This document shows, piece after piece, positions 7,660-15,032 of a DNA stretch of 31,333 bases. Below the pieces are notes generated by a model. That model saw nothing but the letters and a program-made list of their open reading frames with translations. It made no database searches and was not told the origin of the DNA. Origin of the DNA: a bacterium (GTDB taxonomy: Bacteria; Verrucomicrobiota; Verrucomicrobiia; Methylacidiphilales; Verrucolacustridaceae). Location: the NCBI GenBank assembly GCA_009921985.1, contig RFWS01000002.1, positions 1 through 31,333 on the forward strand, read 5' to 3'. The translations under genes and the position numbers were made by a program. The first letter of the stretch is position 1; each line of letters begins with the position of its first letter.

Positions 7660-8622
7660 ATGCCCATCCACGATTCCATTCTCGGGACAGTCGGAAAAAC
7701 ACCGCTCGTAAAACTGCAGCGAGTCTCGGCCGGTTGTCCGGCCACGGTGGCCCTCAAATGCGAGTTTTTTAACCCTCTCGGCAGCGTAAAGGACCGGATC
7801 GGCGCCGCCATGATTGCGGCGGGGGAGAAAGACGGAAAAATTACCCCGAAAACCACTTTGATTGAGCCGACTTCAGGCAACACCGGTATCGCCCTGGCCT
7901 TTGTGGCTGCCGCGAAAGGCTACCGCCTGATCCTCACCATGCCGGAAAGCATGAGCCTAGAACGCCGCACCCTTCTCGCCCTTCTGGGAGCCAAGCTGGA
8001 ACTCACCCCCGCCACGGAAGGAATGAGAGGGGCCATCGCGCGGGCCGAGGCCCTGGCCAAAGAGATTCCGGATGCGTGGATTCCCCAGCAGTTCAAGAAT
8101 CCCGCCAACCCCAAGATCCATCGGGAAACCACCGCCGAAGAAATCTGGAAGGATACGGACGGCAAGGTTGACGTCCTGGTTTCGGCCGTCGGAACCGGTG
8201 GCACCATCACTGGTGTGGCCGAAGTCATCAAGGCCCGCAAAAAATCCTTCCAGGCTGTGGCCGTGGAGCCCAAGGACTCCCCGGTGATCTCCCAAACCCG
8301 CTCGGGCCAACCGGTGAAACCCGGCCCGCACAAAATTCAGGGCACCGGCGCGGGCTTTGTGCCGGACAACCTGCACCTCGACATCGTCGACGAGGTTCTG
8401 ACCGTCTCCAACGAGGACGCCTTCGCCATGGCCCGGCGAATCTGCAAAGAGGAAGGTATGCTTGTGGGCATCTCCACGGGAGCCAATGTCCATGCCGCCC
8501 TGGAGGTGGCCCGGCGCCCGGAGAACAAGGGCAAACTGATCGTGACCATCGGCTGCAGCACCGGGGAACGTTATCTCACCACGGCATTGGCCGAGGAGGC
8601 CCGGCGTCTGGTGGGCGGCTAG
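7660..8622 (+). CDS. cysK: Cysteine synthase (O-acetylserine sulfhydrylase)
   Basis: This PLP enzyme makes L-cysteine from O-acetylserine and sulfide in the cytoplasm. The 320-aa length is typical of CysK. The PLP-binding lysine is K44 in 'NPLGSVKDR'. The substrate loop 'PTSGNTG' is at 70-76 and the phosphate-binding glycine loop 'GTGGTITG' at 178-185. 'EPKDSPV', 'HKIQGTGAGFVP' and the late 'GISTGANV' are all characteristic. CysM or cystathionine beta-synthase-like relatives are less likely because the HKIQG segment is CysK-like. No serine acetyltransferase gene is in the window. A 2-base gap separates it from the small gene downstream, implying co-transcription. Confidence 0.95.
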   Translation: MPIHDSILGTVGKTPLVKLQRVSAGCPATVALKCEFFNPLGSVKDRIGAAMIAAGEKDGKITPKTTLIEPTSGNTGIALAFVAAAKGYRLILTMPESMSLERRTLLALLGAKLELTPATEGMRGAIARAEALAKEIPDAWIPQQFKNPANPKIHRETTAEEIWKDTDGKVDVLVSAVGTGGTITGVAEVIKARKKSFQAVAVEPKDSPVISQTRSGQPVKPGPHKIQGTGAGFVPDNLHLDIVDEVLTVSNEDAFAMARRICKEEGMLVGISTGANVHAALEVARRPENKGKLIVTIGCSTGERYLTTALAEEARRLVGG

Positions 8623-8624
8623 TC

Positions 8625-8879
8625 ATGCCAAAAATCCGCAAAGCCGCCGTCCCGCGGCAAAAACGAGCCCCGGCCCCCATCCATCCACCGCTTCCCCCTG
8701 GAGGGATTGAGGCCGCCGCGCAGGGATGGCTGAAATCCGTCGGAACCCCGTTGTCACCATCCACCCAGGAATCCTGGCCGCAGGATCAAAAATTGGGGGA
8801 GGTCCTCACGGAAGTTTTGCGGGGATTGCGTTCCGATTTGCAGGAACTCCGAAAACGGGTGGAGCAGCTGGAAAAATAG
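8625..8879 (+). CDS. Small hypothetical protein with C-terminal coiled coil (84 aa)
   Basis: The ATG lies two bases after the cysK stop, so it is probably translated from the same mRNA. The N-terminus is basic and Pro-rich (KIRKAAVPRQKRAPAPIHPP). The C-terminus from about residue 58 forms a heptad-like helix (LTEVLRGLRSDLQELRKRVEQLEK) likely to self-associate. I recognise no family and there is no membrane segment. Its tight placement after cysK is the main support. Confidence 0.6.
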   Translation: MPKIRKAAVPRQKRAPAPIHPPLPPGGIEAAAQGWLKSVGTPLSPSTQESWPQDQKLGEVLTEVLRGLRSDLQELRKRVEQLEK

Positions 8880-8899
8880 CTGTAGCCCGGGAGTTTTCC

Positions 8900-9415
8900 C
8901 TACAGCGAAAGCAACAACCGGATCAGGTTGTCCCAACGCCTCGCCTCGCCCTGCAGCAACGCCTCGCGTTCCTTTTCGGAAAGGACGTCTTCCTTCTCAA
9001 TGACCGCAGACCGTTCCTCGTATTGCCGCCGGGCAACCTGATAGCGTCTTTGCTGCTCGGGGGTTAATTCGGCAAGGACATACCCGCTGGAAAGCTGGAT
9101 GAGCACGGGTTTTTTTCGATCCCGGTTGTTCCATTCGGAAAAAGATCCGAGGGGCCGGGCGGAAAGATGCTGGGCGGGATCACGAACCAAAATTTCATAC
9201 GAACGCTGCGCCGATTTGGAACCGGCCGTAAAAGGCAGGCTCAACGCCCAAGTTCCGCTGGTGATGGGCAGAATGGCCATATCCAGGGGCCGGATCGCGA
9301 ACAAATCGGCAAATCCGTACATCGTCATATCGGGCTGGAAGGATTCCACAGGGGGCAAGGCACGAACCCCCGGAGCCTCCAGGCAGAGAAGGGCAACCAT
9401 CAAAATCTTCTTCAC
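8900..9415 (-). CDS. Exported hypothetical protein
   Basis: From GTG 9415 the product is 171 aa with a signal peptide (VKKILMVALLCLEAPGVRA, cleavage before LP). ATG 9400 is an alternative start but would lose the basic N-region. The mature part has a beta-rich half ('MTMYGFADLFAIRPLDMAILPITSGTWALSLPF' region, 'PVLIQLSSGYVLAELTPEQQRRYQ') and a charged helical C-terminus with many Glu and Arg residues. I know no matching family. It is the last gene of a minus-strand cluster, about 30 bases after the RNA methyltransferase, and its 3' end faces the cysK cluster with a 20-base gap. Confidence 0.65.
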   Translation of the reverse strand: MKKILMVALLCLEAPGVRALPPVESFQPDMTMYGFADLFAIRPLDMAILPITSGTWALSLPFTAGSKSAQRSYEILVRDPAQHLSARPLGSFSEWNNRDRKKPVLIQLSSGYVLAELTPEQQRRYQVARRQYEERSAVIEKEDVLSEKEREALLQGEARRWDNLIRLLLSL

Positions 9416-9446
9416 CCTGCCTAAAATGTTCCCCACAAATCCCCGG

Positions 9447-10565
9447 TCAACCTTCCTTCCGGGATCGAGGGGAGCCATCTGGGGACAAACGGGAAGAAAG
9501 CCAAGCCAGACACTCCACATGGGCCGTTCGGGGAAAAAGGTCGATCGGTTGAAACCATTCCGGCTTCCAGAAAGGGTGGAGGGCCGAGACATCCCGGGCG
9601 AGGGCCGGGGGATCGCAGGAAAGATAAAGAATGCCCGCCCAGGGTCTGGCTTGGCCCAAGAGTTTTCGGGCATCCGGACTCAACCCCCCGCGAGGGGGAT
9701 TAATCAGGCAAATCGCCGGTCCCGCCCCCAGCCGAGCCAACGCATTTTCCATTTCGTCCTCAAATCTTCCCTCGAGCAACTCTGCCTCTTCCACTTCTTT
9801 GCGGAAGACCTCCACCGCCGACGGATGGGACTCGATCGCAACCACTTGGCGCCCGGATGCGACCAGGGGACCGGAAAAAAAACCGGTGCCGGCATAGCCC
9901 TCCAGAACCAAACGGACTGCCGCCGGAACCGCATCGACCACCAGTTTTTGTAACGCCCCCGCCAAGGGCCGGTTGGATTGATAGAACGCCTCTCCCCTTA
10001 CCTCATCCGCCCGGACCGAGTAGTGCGGCCGGGGACGAGGCCGGGAACGCAACTGCGTCAGCTTGGCGTTCACATCATCGGCCGCCAGTAGGCAGCGCGC
10101 CACATCGACCAGGGTGCGCCCGTCCGTTCCCAGGAAGCCCACTTTCCCCTCCCGGTTGTGGACGGTGATCCGGTTTCGGTATCCGTAATCCGGACCGGTC
10201 AGAATCGGCCGGATCACCGGATCGGGAATTTTTCCGATGCGATGAAGGGCAGATTCGATCTGGGCCGTTTTGATGCGGGTTTCCGCGGGGTAAGCAAGAT
10301 GCTGGGTGGCACAACCGCCGCACCCTTCGAAAAGCGGACAAGGCGGGGAAATTCGTTCGGGCGAAGGGGTTATGATTTCCAGCAACTTGCCGCGGGCATA
10401 CGTTTTGTGTCTCTCCGTGATGACCACGCGGACTTTTTCCCCGGGTGCCGTAAAGGGAACAAAAACGACCTGCCCATCGTGCCGGGCGACTCCATCGCCT
10501 CCGTAGGCGATTTCAGAGATGACGAGTTCGATCGGACCGGAAGCGGCCGGAGCCGGATGTTTCAG
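9447..10565 (-). CDS. TRAM-domain RNA (uracil-5-)-methyltransferase, RlmD/TrmA family
   Basis: This is an SAM-dependent methyltransferase that likely methylates C5 of a uridine in rRNA or tRNA. An N-terminal TRAM domain ('ELVISEIAYGGDGVAR', 'VVFVPFTAPGEKVR') is followed by the iron-sulfur Cys cluster C-x5-C-x2-C ('CPLFEGCGGC') with a likely fourth Cys at 'VARCLLA'. The SAM loop is 'EGYAGTGFFSG', then 'LINPPRGGL' (usual motif DPPR-x-G), the nucleophile Cys in 'LYLSCDPPALARD', and the general base Glu in 'FPRTAHVECL'. About 372 aa is shorter than E. coli RlmD (433). The frame extends upstream through the whole TRAM domain with no ATG, GTG or TTG. The best start is CTG 10565, which overlaps the upstream stop as CTGA with GAAGGA 9 bases before it. 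Confidence 0.85.
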   Translation of the reverse strand: MKHPAPAASGPIELVISEIAYGGDGVARHDGQVVFVPFTAPGEKVRVVITERHKTYARGKLLEIITPSPERISPPCPLFEGCGGCATQHLAYPAETRIKTAQIESALHRIGKIPDPVIRPILTGPDYGYRNRITVHNREGKVGFLGTDGRTLVDVARCLLAADDVNAKLTQLRSRPRPRPHYSVRADEVRGEAFYQSNRPLAGALQKLVVDAVPAAVRLVLEGYAGTGFFSGPLVASGRQVVAIESHPSAVEVFRKEVEEAELLEGRFEDEMENALARLGAGPAICLINPPRGGLSPDARKLLGQARPWAGILYLSCDPPALARDVSALHPFWKPEWFQPIDLFPRTAHVECLAWLSSRLSPDGSPRSRKEG

Positions 10566-10921
10566 TACCAGTTGTCCTTCAAATCCGCCGGGGGCAGGGG
10601 TTCCACCTGACCCGTGTCATGGGCCGGCATCTTCATCGACTTGGTGGGAATGAAAAAGGTGCCGATCTCAATGGCCCCCACCCCCGTGTCCATGATCACC
10701 CGCGAGACTCCCTGGGTGATGCCGATCGTGTAGGCGTAGGTGGGACCTTTTTCCTGCAAAACTTCGTAGTTGGAGTCGAGCAACTCGGAAATTGCAAAGG
10801 ACACGTTGGCCACGCCCCTTCCCAATTTTTCCATCATGGTTGGCTTGGGCGGCAAACGAAGATCCGCGCGGGAGAGGGCCGGGGCGAGGAAGCAAAGGGC
10901 TGCCAACAGGATAAGTCTCAT
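10562..10921 (-). CDS. Exosortase system-associated TIGR04073-like exported protein
   Basis: The product is 119 aa, with a signal peptide (MRLILLAALCFLAPALSRA) and a conserved-looking core 'KLGRGVANVSFAISELLDSNYEV' followed by 'GVSRVIMDTGVGAIEIGTFFIPT'. This resembles the TIGR04073 family of small exported proteins from Verrucomicrobiota and other bacteria that encode exosortase/PEP-CTERM systems. The assignment is by pattern recall, not a search. A purine-rich AAGGAAGG lies directly before the ATG. The gene follows the amidase by 48 bases and overlaps the start of the methyltransferase by 4 bases, so it is the middle of an operon. No exosortase or PEP-CTERM target is visible in the window. 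Confidence 0.7.
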   Translation of the reverse strand: MRLILLAALCFLAPALSRADLRLPPKPTMMEKLGRGVANVSFAISELLDSNYEVLQEKGPTYAYTIGITQGVSRVIMDTGVGAIEIGTFFIPTKSMKMPAHDTGQVEPLPPADLKDNWY

Positions 10922-10941
10922 CCTTCCTTTCTGACACCGCT

Positions 10942-10962
10942 CTTCCCCATGACAAGGGGAAG
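10942..10962 (-). other. Intercistronic hairpin between amidase and TIGR04073 gene
   Basis: CTTCCCC (10942-10948) pairs with GGGGAAG (10956-10962) around a 7-base loop, in the 48-base gap. There is no T-run on the minus strand, so this is more likely an mRNA-processing or attenuating stem than a terminator. Confidence 0.35.
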
Positions 10963-10969
10963 ACTTCCT

Positions 10970-12235
10970 TCATGGAGGATAATTTGTGAATGCCCCCGAA
11001 GATTGCGTCCGGCTCCGAAAGTAGCCAATGACCCCGGAAGCCACCTGCTCGGCATATTCCCGGTAAATGTTCCCTCTCCGCTGGCCCGCAAACACCCGCG
11101 TTCCCTCGTACTCGCCGGCCTGGATCCACGGATAAATTGCACGGTCGTTCATGTATGGTCCCTCCACAAAAACCACCGGGCCGTCGAACATCCGGTTGGC
11201 GATCAGGTTGCGGTGCCAAACATAAGGCCCTGCCCCGCTGGCGTGGGCATACCCGGAACCCTCGTAATTTTCCGGCCGGAACCCCCAACGCTCCTGGAAC
11301 TGTTTTCCAATCGACTCGCCGATCCCCAACTCCATCGGGGTGGAATCCTCCAAAAGCTTTCGCAGAAGCCGGAACTTCTGGTCGTCAAAGGCCAACTCCT
11401 CCGCCGTGTAGGAGCCATGGGCAAAGATCACCAACCGGTTGGCGGAAGTCAGCCGCATCCTCCCCCCCGGCCAAGGAGCTGCATTGTAGTGGATGCAAAG
11501 GGTGAGGTCCGGCCGCAACTCCTCGTTGACCCTCCGGGCCCGAGCCTGGATCTCAGCCGATCGGTAAAAAAGAAGTTCCGCATTCCAACGAATCAGCCCG
11601 TTGGCCGAGTAGCGGGGCAACCGTGCCCCACGGGAACCTTGCAACAGATAAGTGATCGCCTCGGGATACAGATCCGCCGGGCGCAACGGCGTGGTGGGCA
11701 CAAAGCCGTCATGGGTCCAGACCACCTTGGCCCCGGCCATTTCGAGCAGGGGGGCGAGCAGCCGGCAAGTGCGGAGATTCAGCTCCCCCTCGACCACCGG
11801 GGGATCGTTGCCGATTCGAAATGTGCGTTCCTCCACGTCCGCCCAGTCCCCACCGATGTGGCCGGGATCAAGACAAATCACCTTGCCAGCCAACGGCCTG
11901 GCGGAATCTCCCCCGCACAGAACCGGCACGGGTGGCTCCTTCGGTTTTTGTTCCGAGGCCTGGGTCAGGCGATAAAGAGGGCGGGTCCGGGCCTTGTCCC
12001 GGAACAGTGTGACTCCCTCCTCATCCCAGATCAGATAAGGCCGAAGCGCGCCGGCGGGATCAAAGGTGCGGCGCAGACGGTTCTCGAACTCCTGCCGGGT
12101 CAAAAGCCCCTGCCCCGGATCCAACAACCTCCATTCCGGCTCTTCGGAAACCGGAGAGAAAAGCACCGGCTTTTCCTCGGCCGCCTGACTGCCCAGGACC
12201 AAGGCAAAGACCGCCGGAAAAAGAAGCCGAAGCAT
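10970..12235 (-). CDS. N-acetylmuramoyl-L-alanine amidase (Amidase_3), exported
   Basis: This zinc hydrolase cleaves the bond between MurNAc and the stem peptide of murein. The 421-aa chain from ATG 12235 starts with a signal peptide (MLRLLFPAVFALVLGSQAA). An unassigned N-terminal part (~20-115) precedes the Amidase_3 domain. It shows 'VICLDPGHIGGD' (zinc His126), 'VVEGELNLRTCRLL' (zinc Glu149), 'LCIHYNA' (zinc His249) and a late 'VVFVEGPYMND' supplying the catalytic Glu. Large loops between these motifs make it longer than AmiC-type catalytic domains. It lacks a recognisable cell-wall-binding repeat. It heads the minus-strand cluster and is divergent from the coiled-coil gene at 12320, with an 84-base gap for both promoters. 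Confidence 0.88.
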   Translation of the reverse strand: MLRLLFPAVFALVLGSQAAEEKPVLFSPVSEEPEWRLLDPGQGLLTRQEFENRLRRTFDPAGALRPYLIWDEEGVTLFRDKARTRPLYRLTQASEQKPKEPPVPVLCGGDSARPLAGKVICLDPGHIGGDWADVEERTFRIGNDPPVVEGELNLRTCRLLAPLLEMAGAKVVWTHDGFVPTTPLRPADLYPEAITYLLQGSRGARLPRYSANGLIRWNAELLFYRSAEIQARARRVNEELRPDLTLCIHYNAAPWPGGRMRLTSANRLVIFAHGSYTAEELAFDDQKFRLLRKLLEDSTPMELGIGESIGKQFQERWGFRPENYEGSGYAHASGAGPYVWHRNLIANRMFDGPVVFVEGPYMNDRAIYPWIQAGEYEGTRVFAGQRRGNIYREYAEQVASGVIGYFRSRTQSSGAFTNYPP

Positions 12236-12319
12236 ATTTGCCAAGGTTGAACCGATCGACGGGACAGGCAAGGTTCGGGACGGCTTGAGATCAACAACCC
12301 CGAACCTTACCCTGCTTGG

Positions 12320-13048
12320 ATGAAGTCTGATCCCCGCCCGTTTCCTGGGCCCGCCCGTGACCGCTGGATTGCCCTGGGGACCGCTGGCCTTGCCGCACTG
12401 CTGGCCGCCGGTTGGATCACAAGGGAAAGACAACTTGCCACCGACCTCGCCGAGTCCCGTGAGGATCTTCGGCAGGCCATGCACCGGCTCCAAACCCTTT
12501 CGGCCTCGACGGACCAGATCCGCACCGCCTATCTGCAACGCCGCTCGGAACTTGAGGCGGCCCGCAAAAAAATCGACCAGCTCGCCCAAGAGAGAAAAAA
12601 AGAAGCCACCAACACCGGGGAGAAGAAGGGAGAGCCGAAAACGGAAACCTCCGCCGCCGTGGCGGCTCTTGCGGAAAAAATCGGCTCCCTGAAGCTGCCG
12701 CCATGGGCAAGCGTGCAGAAATCCGATGGTTCCGTCCGGATTTTTCCGGGAGCCAGTCTGCCCTCCGGCAACGAGGGTTACGCCTCGTTCGGCGCCCTGG
12801 CCCACACCCTCGCAGAGGCGGACACCGGTATGGTCATGGAATTGAAAGCCCGCGCCGAGCCCGGGCCCGACGCCCTCGACACCGCCCAGGAACGGGGCAA
12901 GCGCCTCTCCGCCGCAGCGGAACGCTCGCTGAAAGGGGAGTTTTCGAGGGTGCGGATCGTGGCGGAGGTGGCCAAAGGCCCGCGGATGGAGTGGCGTCTG
13001 ATTCCCGCCGTGACGCCCGCGCCGAAAGCCCAACCGGCCAAACCATGA
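12320..13048 (+). CDS. Inner-membrane coiled-coil protein, possibly with OmpA-like C-domain
   Basis: The product is 242 aa. A basic N-terminus precedes one membrane helix (about 16-34, WIALGTAGLAALLAAGWIT), then a long coiled coil (~37-95, many Leu, Glu, Arg and Lys residues), then a charged linker rich in Lys and Glu. The C-terminal ~110 residues ('LPPWASVQKSDGSVRIFPGASLPSGNEGY', 'TAQERGKRLSAAAERSLKG', 'RVRIVAEV') loosely follow the order of an OmpA/MotB-like domain (start strand, Gly loop, helix with Arg, final strand). The diagnostic Asp/Arg murein-binding residues are not clear, so this is tentative. The stop overlaps the exonuclease start in ATGA. Confidence 0.65.
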   Translation: MKSDPRPFPGPARDRWIALGTAGLAALLAAGWITRERQLATDLAESREDLRQAMHRLQTLSASTDQIRTAYLQRRSELEAARKKIDQLAQERKKEATNTGEKKGEPKTETSAAVAALAEKIGSLKLPPWASVQKSDGSVRIFPGASLPSGNEGYASFGALAHTLAEADTGMVMELKARAEPGPDALDTAQERGKRLSAAAERSLKGEFSRVRIVAEVAKGPRMEWRLIPAVTPAPKAQPAKP

Positions 13049-13929
13049 GCCTCGTTCTCGTCGACGGCCACTACTACGCTTACCGCTCCTTTTACGCGAT
13101 CGCCCAGCTTACCAACTCCAGGGGTGAACCCACCAACGCCGCCTTCGGCTTCACTTCTGCCCTCCTCCGCATGGCCGAGGATCTCAAGCCTGTCCGCGGG
13201 GCCGTGATCTTTGACGGGGGTGTCCCCCAGGAAAGGCTTGAGACCCATCCCGAATACAAAGCCAACCGCAAGGAAACTCCTGAGGCGTTGGAAAAACAAA
13301 TTCCCCTTCTCTATGAAGTGGCCCAAGCCCTCGGCTGGAAAACCGTCTCCGTCGAGGGCGAGGAGGCGGACGATGTCATCGCCTCCTACTGCCGGGTGGC
13401 AGACGGAGCTTCATGTATTGTCGCCACCAACGACAAGGACCTCATGGTGCTGGCGGCCCGCGGCGTGAAAATCTATCAGCCAAAATCCGAGGGCTTCGAG
13501 CTGCTCGGCCCGGCCGAGGTGGAGACGAAATGGGGGGTGCCGCCGGACAAGGTGCCCGAATTGCTCGCCCTGACCGGGGACGCCTCGGACAATTTTCCGG
13601 GGATTCCCGGTGTCGGCCCCAAAACCGCCGCCAAGTGGATTGCGGAATTCCAGACGGCCGAAGGCGTCCTCGCCGCCGCGGATCGGATCAAGCCGGAGCG
13701 CTTCCGACCCATCCTGAAAGAGTCGGCGGACATCGTCCGCCGCAACCGTAAAATGGTCGAGCTGCGCACCGCCCTTCCCCTGCCCATTCCCCTCGCCCAA
13801 CTCCACCTCGCGCCGGATCCCGAAAAACAGGTGGAGCTATTCCGCCGACTCGAATTCAAGCGCTTCACCCGCGAGGCGGAGGCCCGGCTCGCCGCCCGCA
13901 AACCCAAGCAGACCGATCTTTTTTCCTGA
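13045..13929 (+). CDS. Stand-alone 5'-3' exonuclease / flap endonuclease (PolA N-domain type)
   Basis: The 294-aa protein corresponds to the 5'-3' exonuclease domain of DNA polymerase I without polymerase domains. It probably removes flaps or RNA primers. Motifs in order are the metal-binding 'LVLVDGHYYAYRSFYA', 'FDGGVPQERLETHPEYKANR', the acidic cluster 'EGEEADDVIASYC', 'ATNDKDLMVL', and the helix-3-turn-helix with metal-binding Asp residues 'LTGDASDNFPGIPGVGPKTAAKWI'. The ATG overlaps the stop of the upstream gene (ATGA), which fixes the start and suggests coupling. The C-terminus 'KQTDLFS' resembles a clamp-binding peptide (QxxLF-type); that is inference. The next gene begins 3 bases after the stop. 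Confidence 0.9.
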   Translation: MSLVLVDGHYYAYRSFYAIAQLTNSRGEPTNAAFGFTSALLRMAEDLKPVRGAVIFDGGVPQERLETHPEYKANRKETPEALEKQIPLLYEVAQALGWKTVSVEGEEADDVIASYCRVADGASCIVATNDKDLMVLAARGVKIYQPKSEGFELLGPAEVETKWGVPPDKVPELLALTGDASDNFPGIPGVGPKTAAKWIAEFQTAEGVLAAADRIKPERFRPILKESADIVRRNRKMVELRTALPLPIPLAQLHLAPDPEKQVELFRRLEFKRFTREAEARLAARKPKQTDLFS

Positions 13930-13932
13930 ACC

Positions 13933-15030
13933 GTGAAACCGGTTGTCGAAAATCTCTACGTGCACGTTCCGTTCTGCACACATCTTTGCCCGTACTGCGA
14001 CTTCCCCAAAGAGCGCCTGGCCGGCAATCGGATGCGAGATTTCCTCGCCGGCCTACGCGCCGAATGGTCCGCCGCCTGCGAGGAGTTCGACCTTCAGCCC
14101 CGGCACGTTTTTTTCGGCGGCGGCACGCCCACCGCCCTCTCCCCCGCCCTCATGGAGCAACTTCTGGCCGTGGCCCCTTGGGGCGAGGCCGAGGAGTGGA
14201 GTGTGGAAGCCAACCCGGACGGCTTCAGCGAAAACAAAGCCCGCCAACTGGCCGAGGCGGGTGTCACCCGACTCAGCCTCGGCGCACAGGCCTTCCGTCC
14301 CCAGGACCTGGCTTGGCTGGGGCGCAAGCATGACCGGGCCGACATTCGCCAAGCGGTGCAAAGCGCCCGGATCGCCGGCATTCGCAGCCTAAACCTCGAC
14401 CTGATCTACGGATTGCCCGACCAAGGCCCGTCGGAATGGCAGGAGACAATGGCGGAGGCCTGCGCACTGCAACCGGACAGTATTTCGGCTTACGCCATCA
14501 CGCCGGAAGAGGGCACCGAGCTGGCGCAGCGCATCGCCCGGGGGGAATGGAGTCCCGACGAGGACCGTGAAGCCGTCCTTTTTCTCCTCACCTGCCGTTT
14601 TCTTGAGGCCCGCGACTATGCGAGCTACGAAGTTTCCAACTTCTCCCGTCCCGGCCACGAATGCCGCCATCACCAATCGGTCTGGGCAGGAGAGGATTAC
14701 CTCGGACTCGGGCCTGGCGCTGTTTCCACTGTCGCCGGCCGACGCTGGCGGAATCTGCGCGATACCGGATCCTATGCGCAGAGCTGGCTCCTCGGCTCCG
14801 GCCCGCGCCGCCAGGAGGAAGAAGAGAGGGAGCCCTCCCAGATCCGCACCGAACGAATTCTGCTCGGGCTGCGCACCCGGGCGGGGTTGGCGGAGCAGGG
14901 TCTCCCCGACCGCGAGGAGTGGCTGGAGACACTGGTGCGGAAAGGTTGGGCCCGCCGCGAGAACGGGCGCTTTCATCTCACCGCCCGGGGTCGCCTTCGC
15001 GCCGACGAAGTGGCCGCGATCCTGACCTAG
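13933..15030 (+). CDS. hemW: HemW-like radical SAM protein (coproporphyrinogen oxidase-like)
   Basis: This is a radical SAM protein of the HemN/HemW family, 365 aa, the usual HemW length. The cluster-binding motif is C15-x3-C19-x2-C22 followed by x-F24 ('CTHLCPYCDF'). In HemW the fourth Cys of HemN is replaced by Phe, as here, so it is probably a heme chaperone rather than the oxygen-independent oxidase. 'FFGGGTPTALS', 'VEANPDGFSENKARQLAEAGVTRLSLGAQAF' and 'DLIYGLPDQ' are further family signatures, followed by the HemN C-terminal domain ('YEVSNFSRPGHECRHH'). It starts with GTG 3 bases after the exonuclease stop and ends 2 bases before the ABC ATPase gene. Confidence 0.92.
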   Translation: MKPVVENLYVHVPFCTHLCPYCDFPKERLAGNRMRDFLAGLRAEWSAACEEFDLQPRHVFFGGGTPTALSPALMEQLLAVAPWGEAEEWSVEANPDGFSENKARQLAEAGVTRLSLGAQAFRPQDLAWLGRKHDRADIRQAVQSARIAGIRSLNLDLIYGLPDQGPSEWQETMAEACALQPDSISAYAITPEEGTELAQRIARGEWSPDEDREAVLFLLTCRFLEARDYASYEVSNFSRPGHECRHHQSVWAGEDYLGLGPGAVSTVAGRRWRNLRDTGSYAQSWLLGSGPRRQEEEEREPSQIRTERILLGLRTRAGLAEQGLPDREEWLETLVRKGWARRENGRFHLTARGRLRADEVAAILT

Positions 15031-15032
15031 GC

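Noticed and set aside
6627..7883. 418-codon minus-strand frame across the glycosyltransferase-cysK junction
   Set aside because: It is antisense to two well-supported enzymes, Gly/Arg-rich, and without motifs.
10619..12250. 543-codon plus-strand frame opposite the amidase operon
   Set aside because: It lacks any recognisable domain and covers two minus-strand genes with clear catalytic motifs and signal peptides.
12236..13033. N-terminal extension of the amidase on the minus strand (starting at 13033)
   Set aside because: The extension runs antisense through the coiled-coil gene. The signal peptide begins at ATG 12235.
14661..15032. N-terminal extension of the ABC ATPase starting at 14661
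   Set aside because: It overlaps hemW in another frame and is Arg/Pro-rich. The ATPase domain starts properly at ATG 15033, two bases after the hemW stop.
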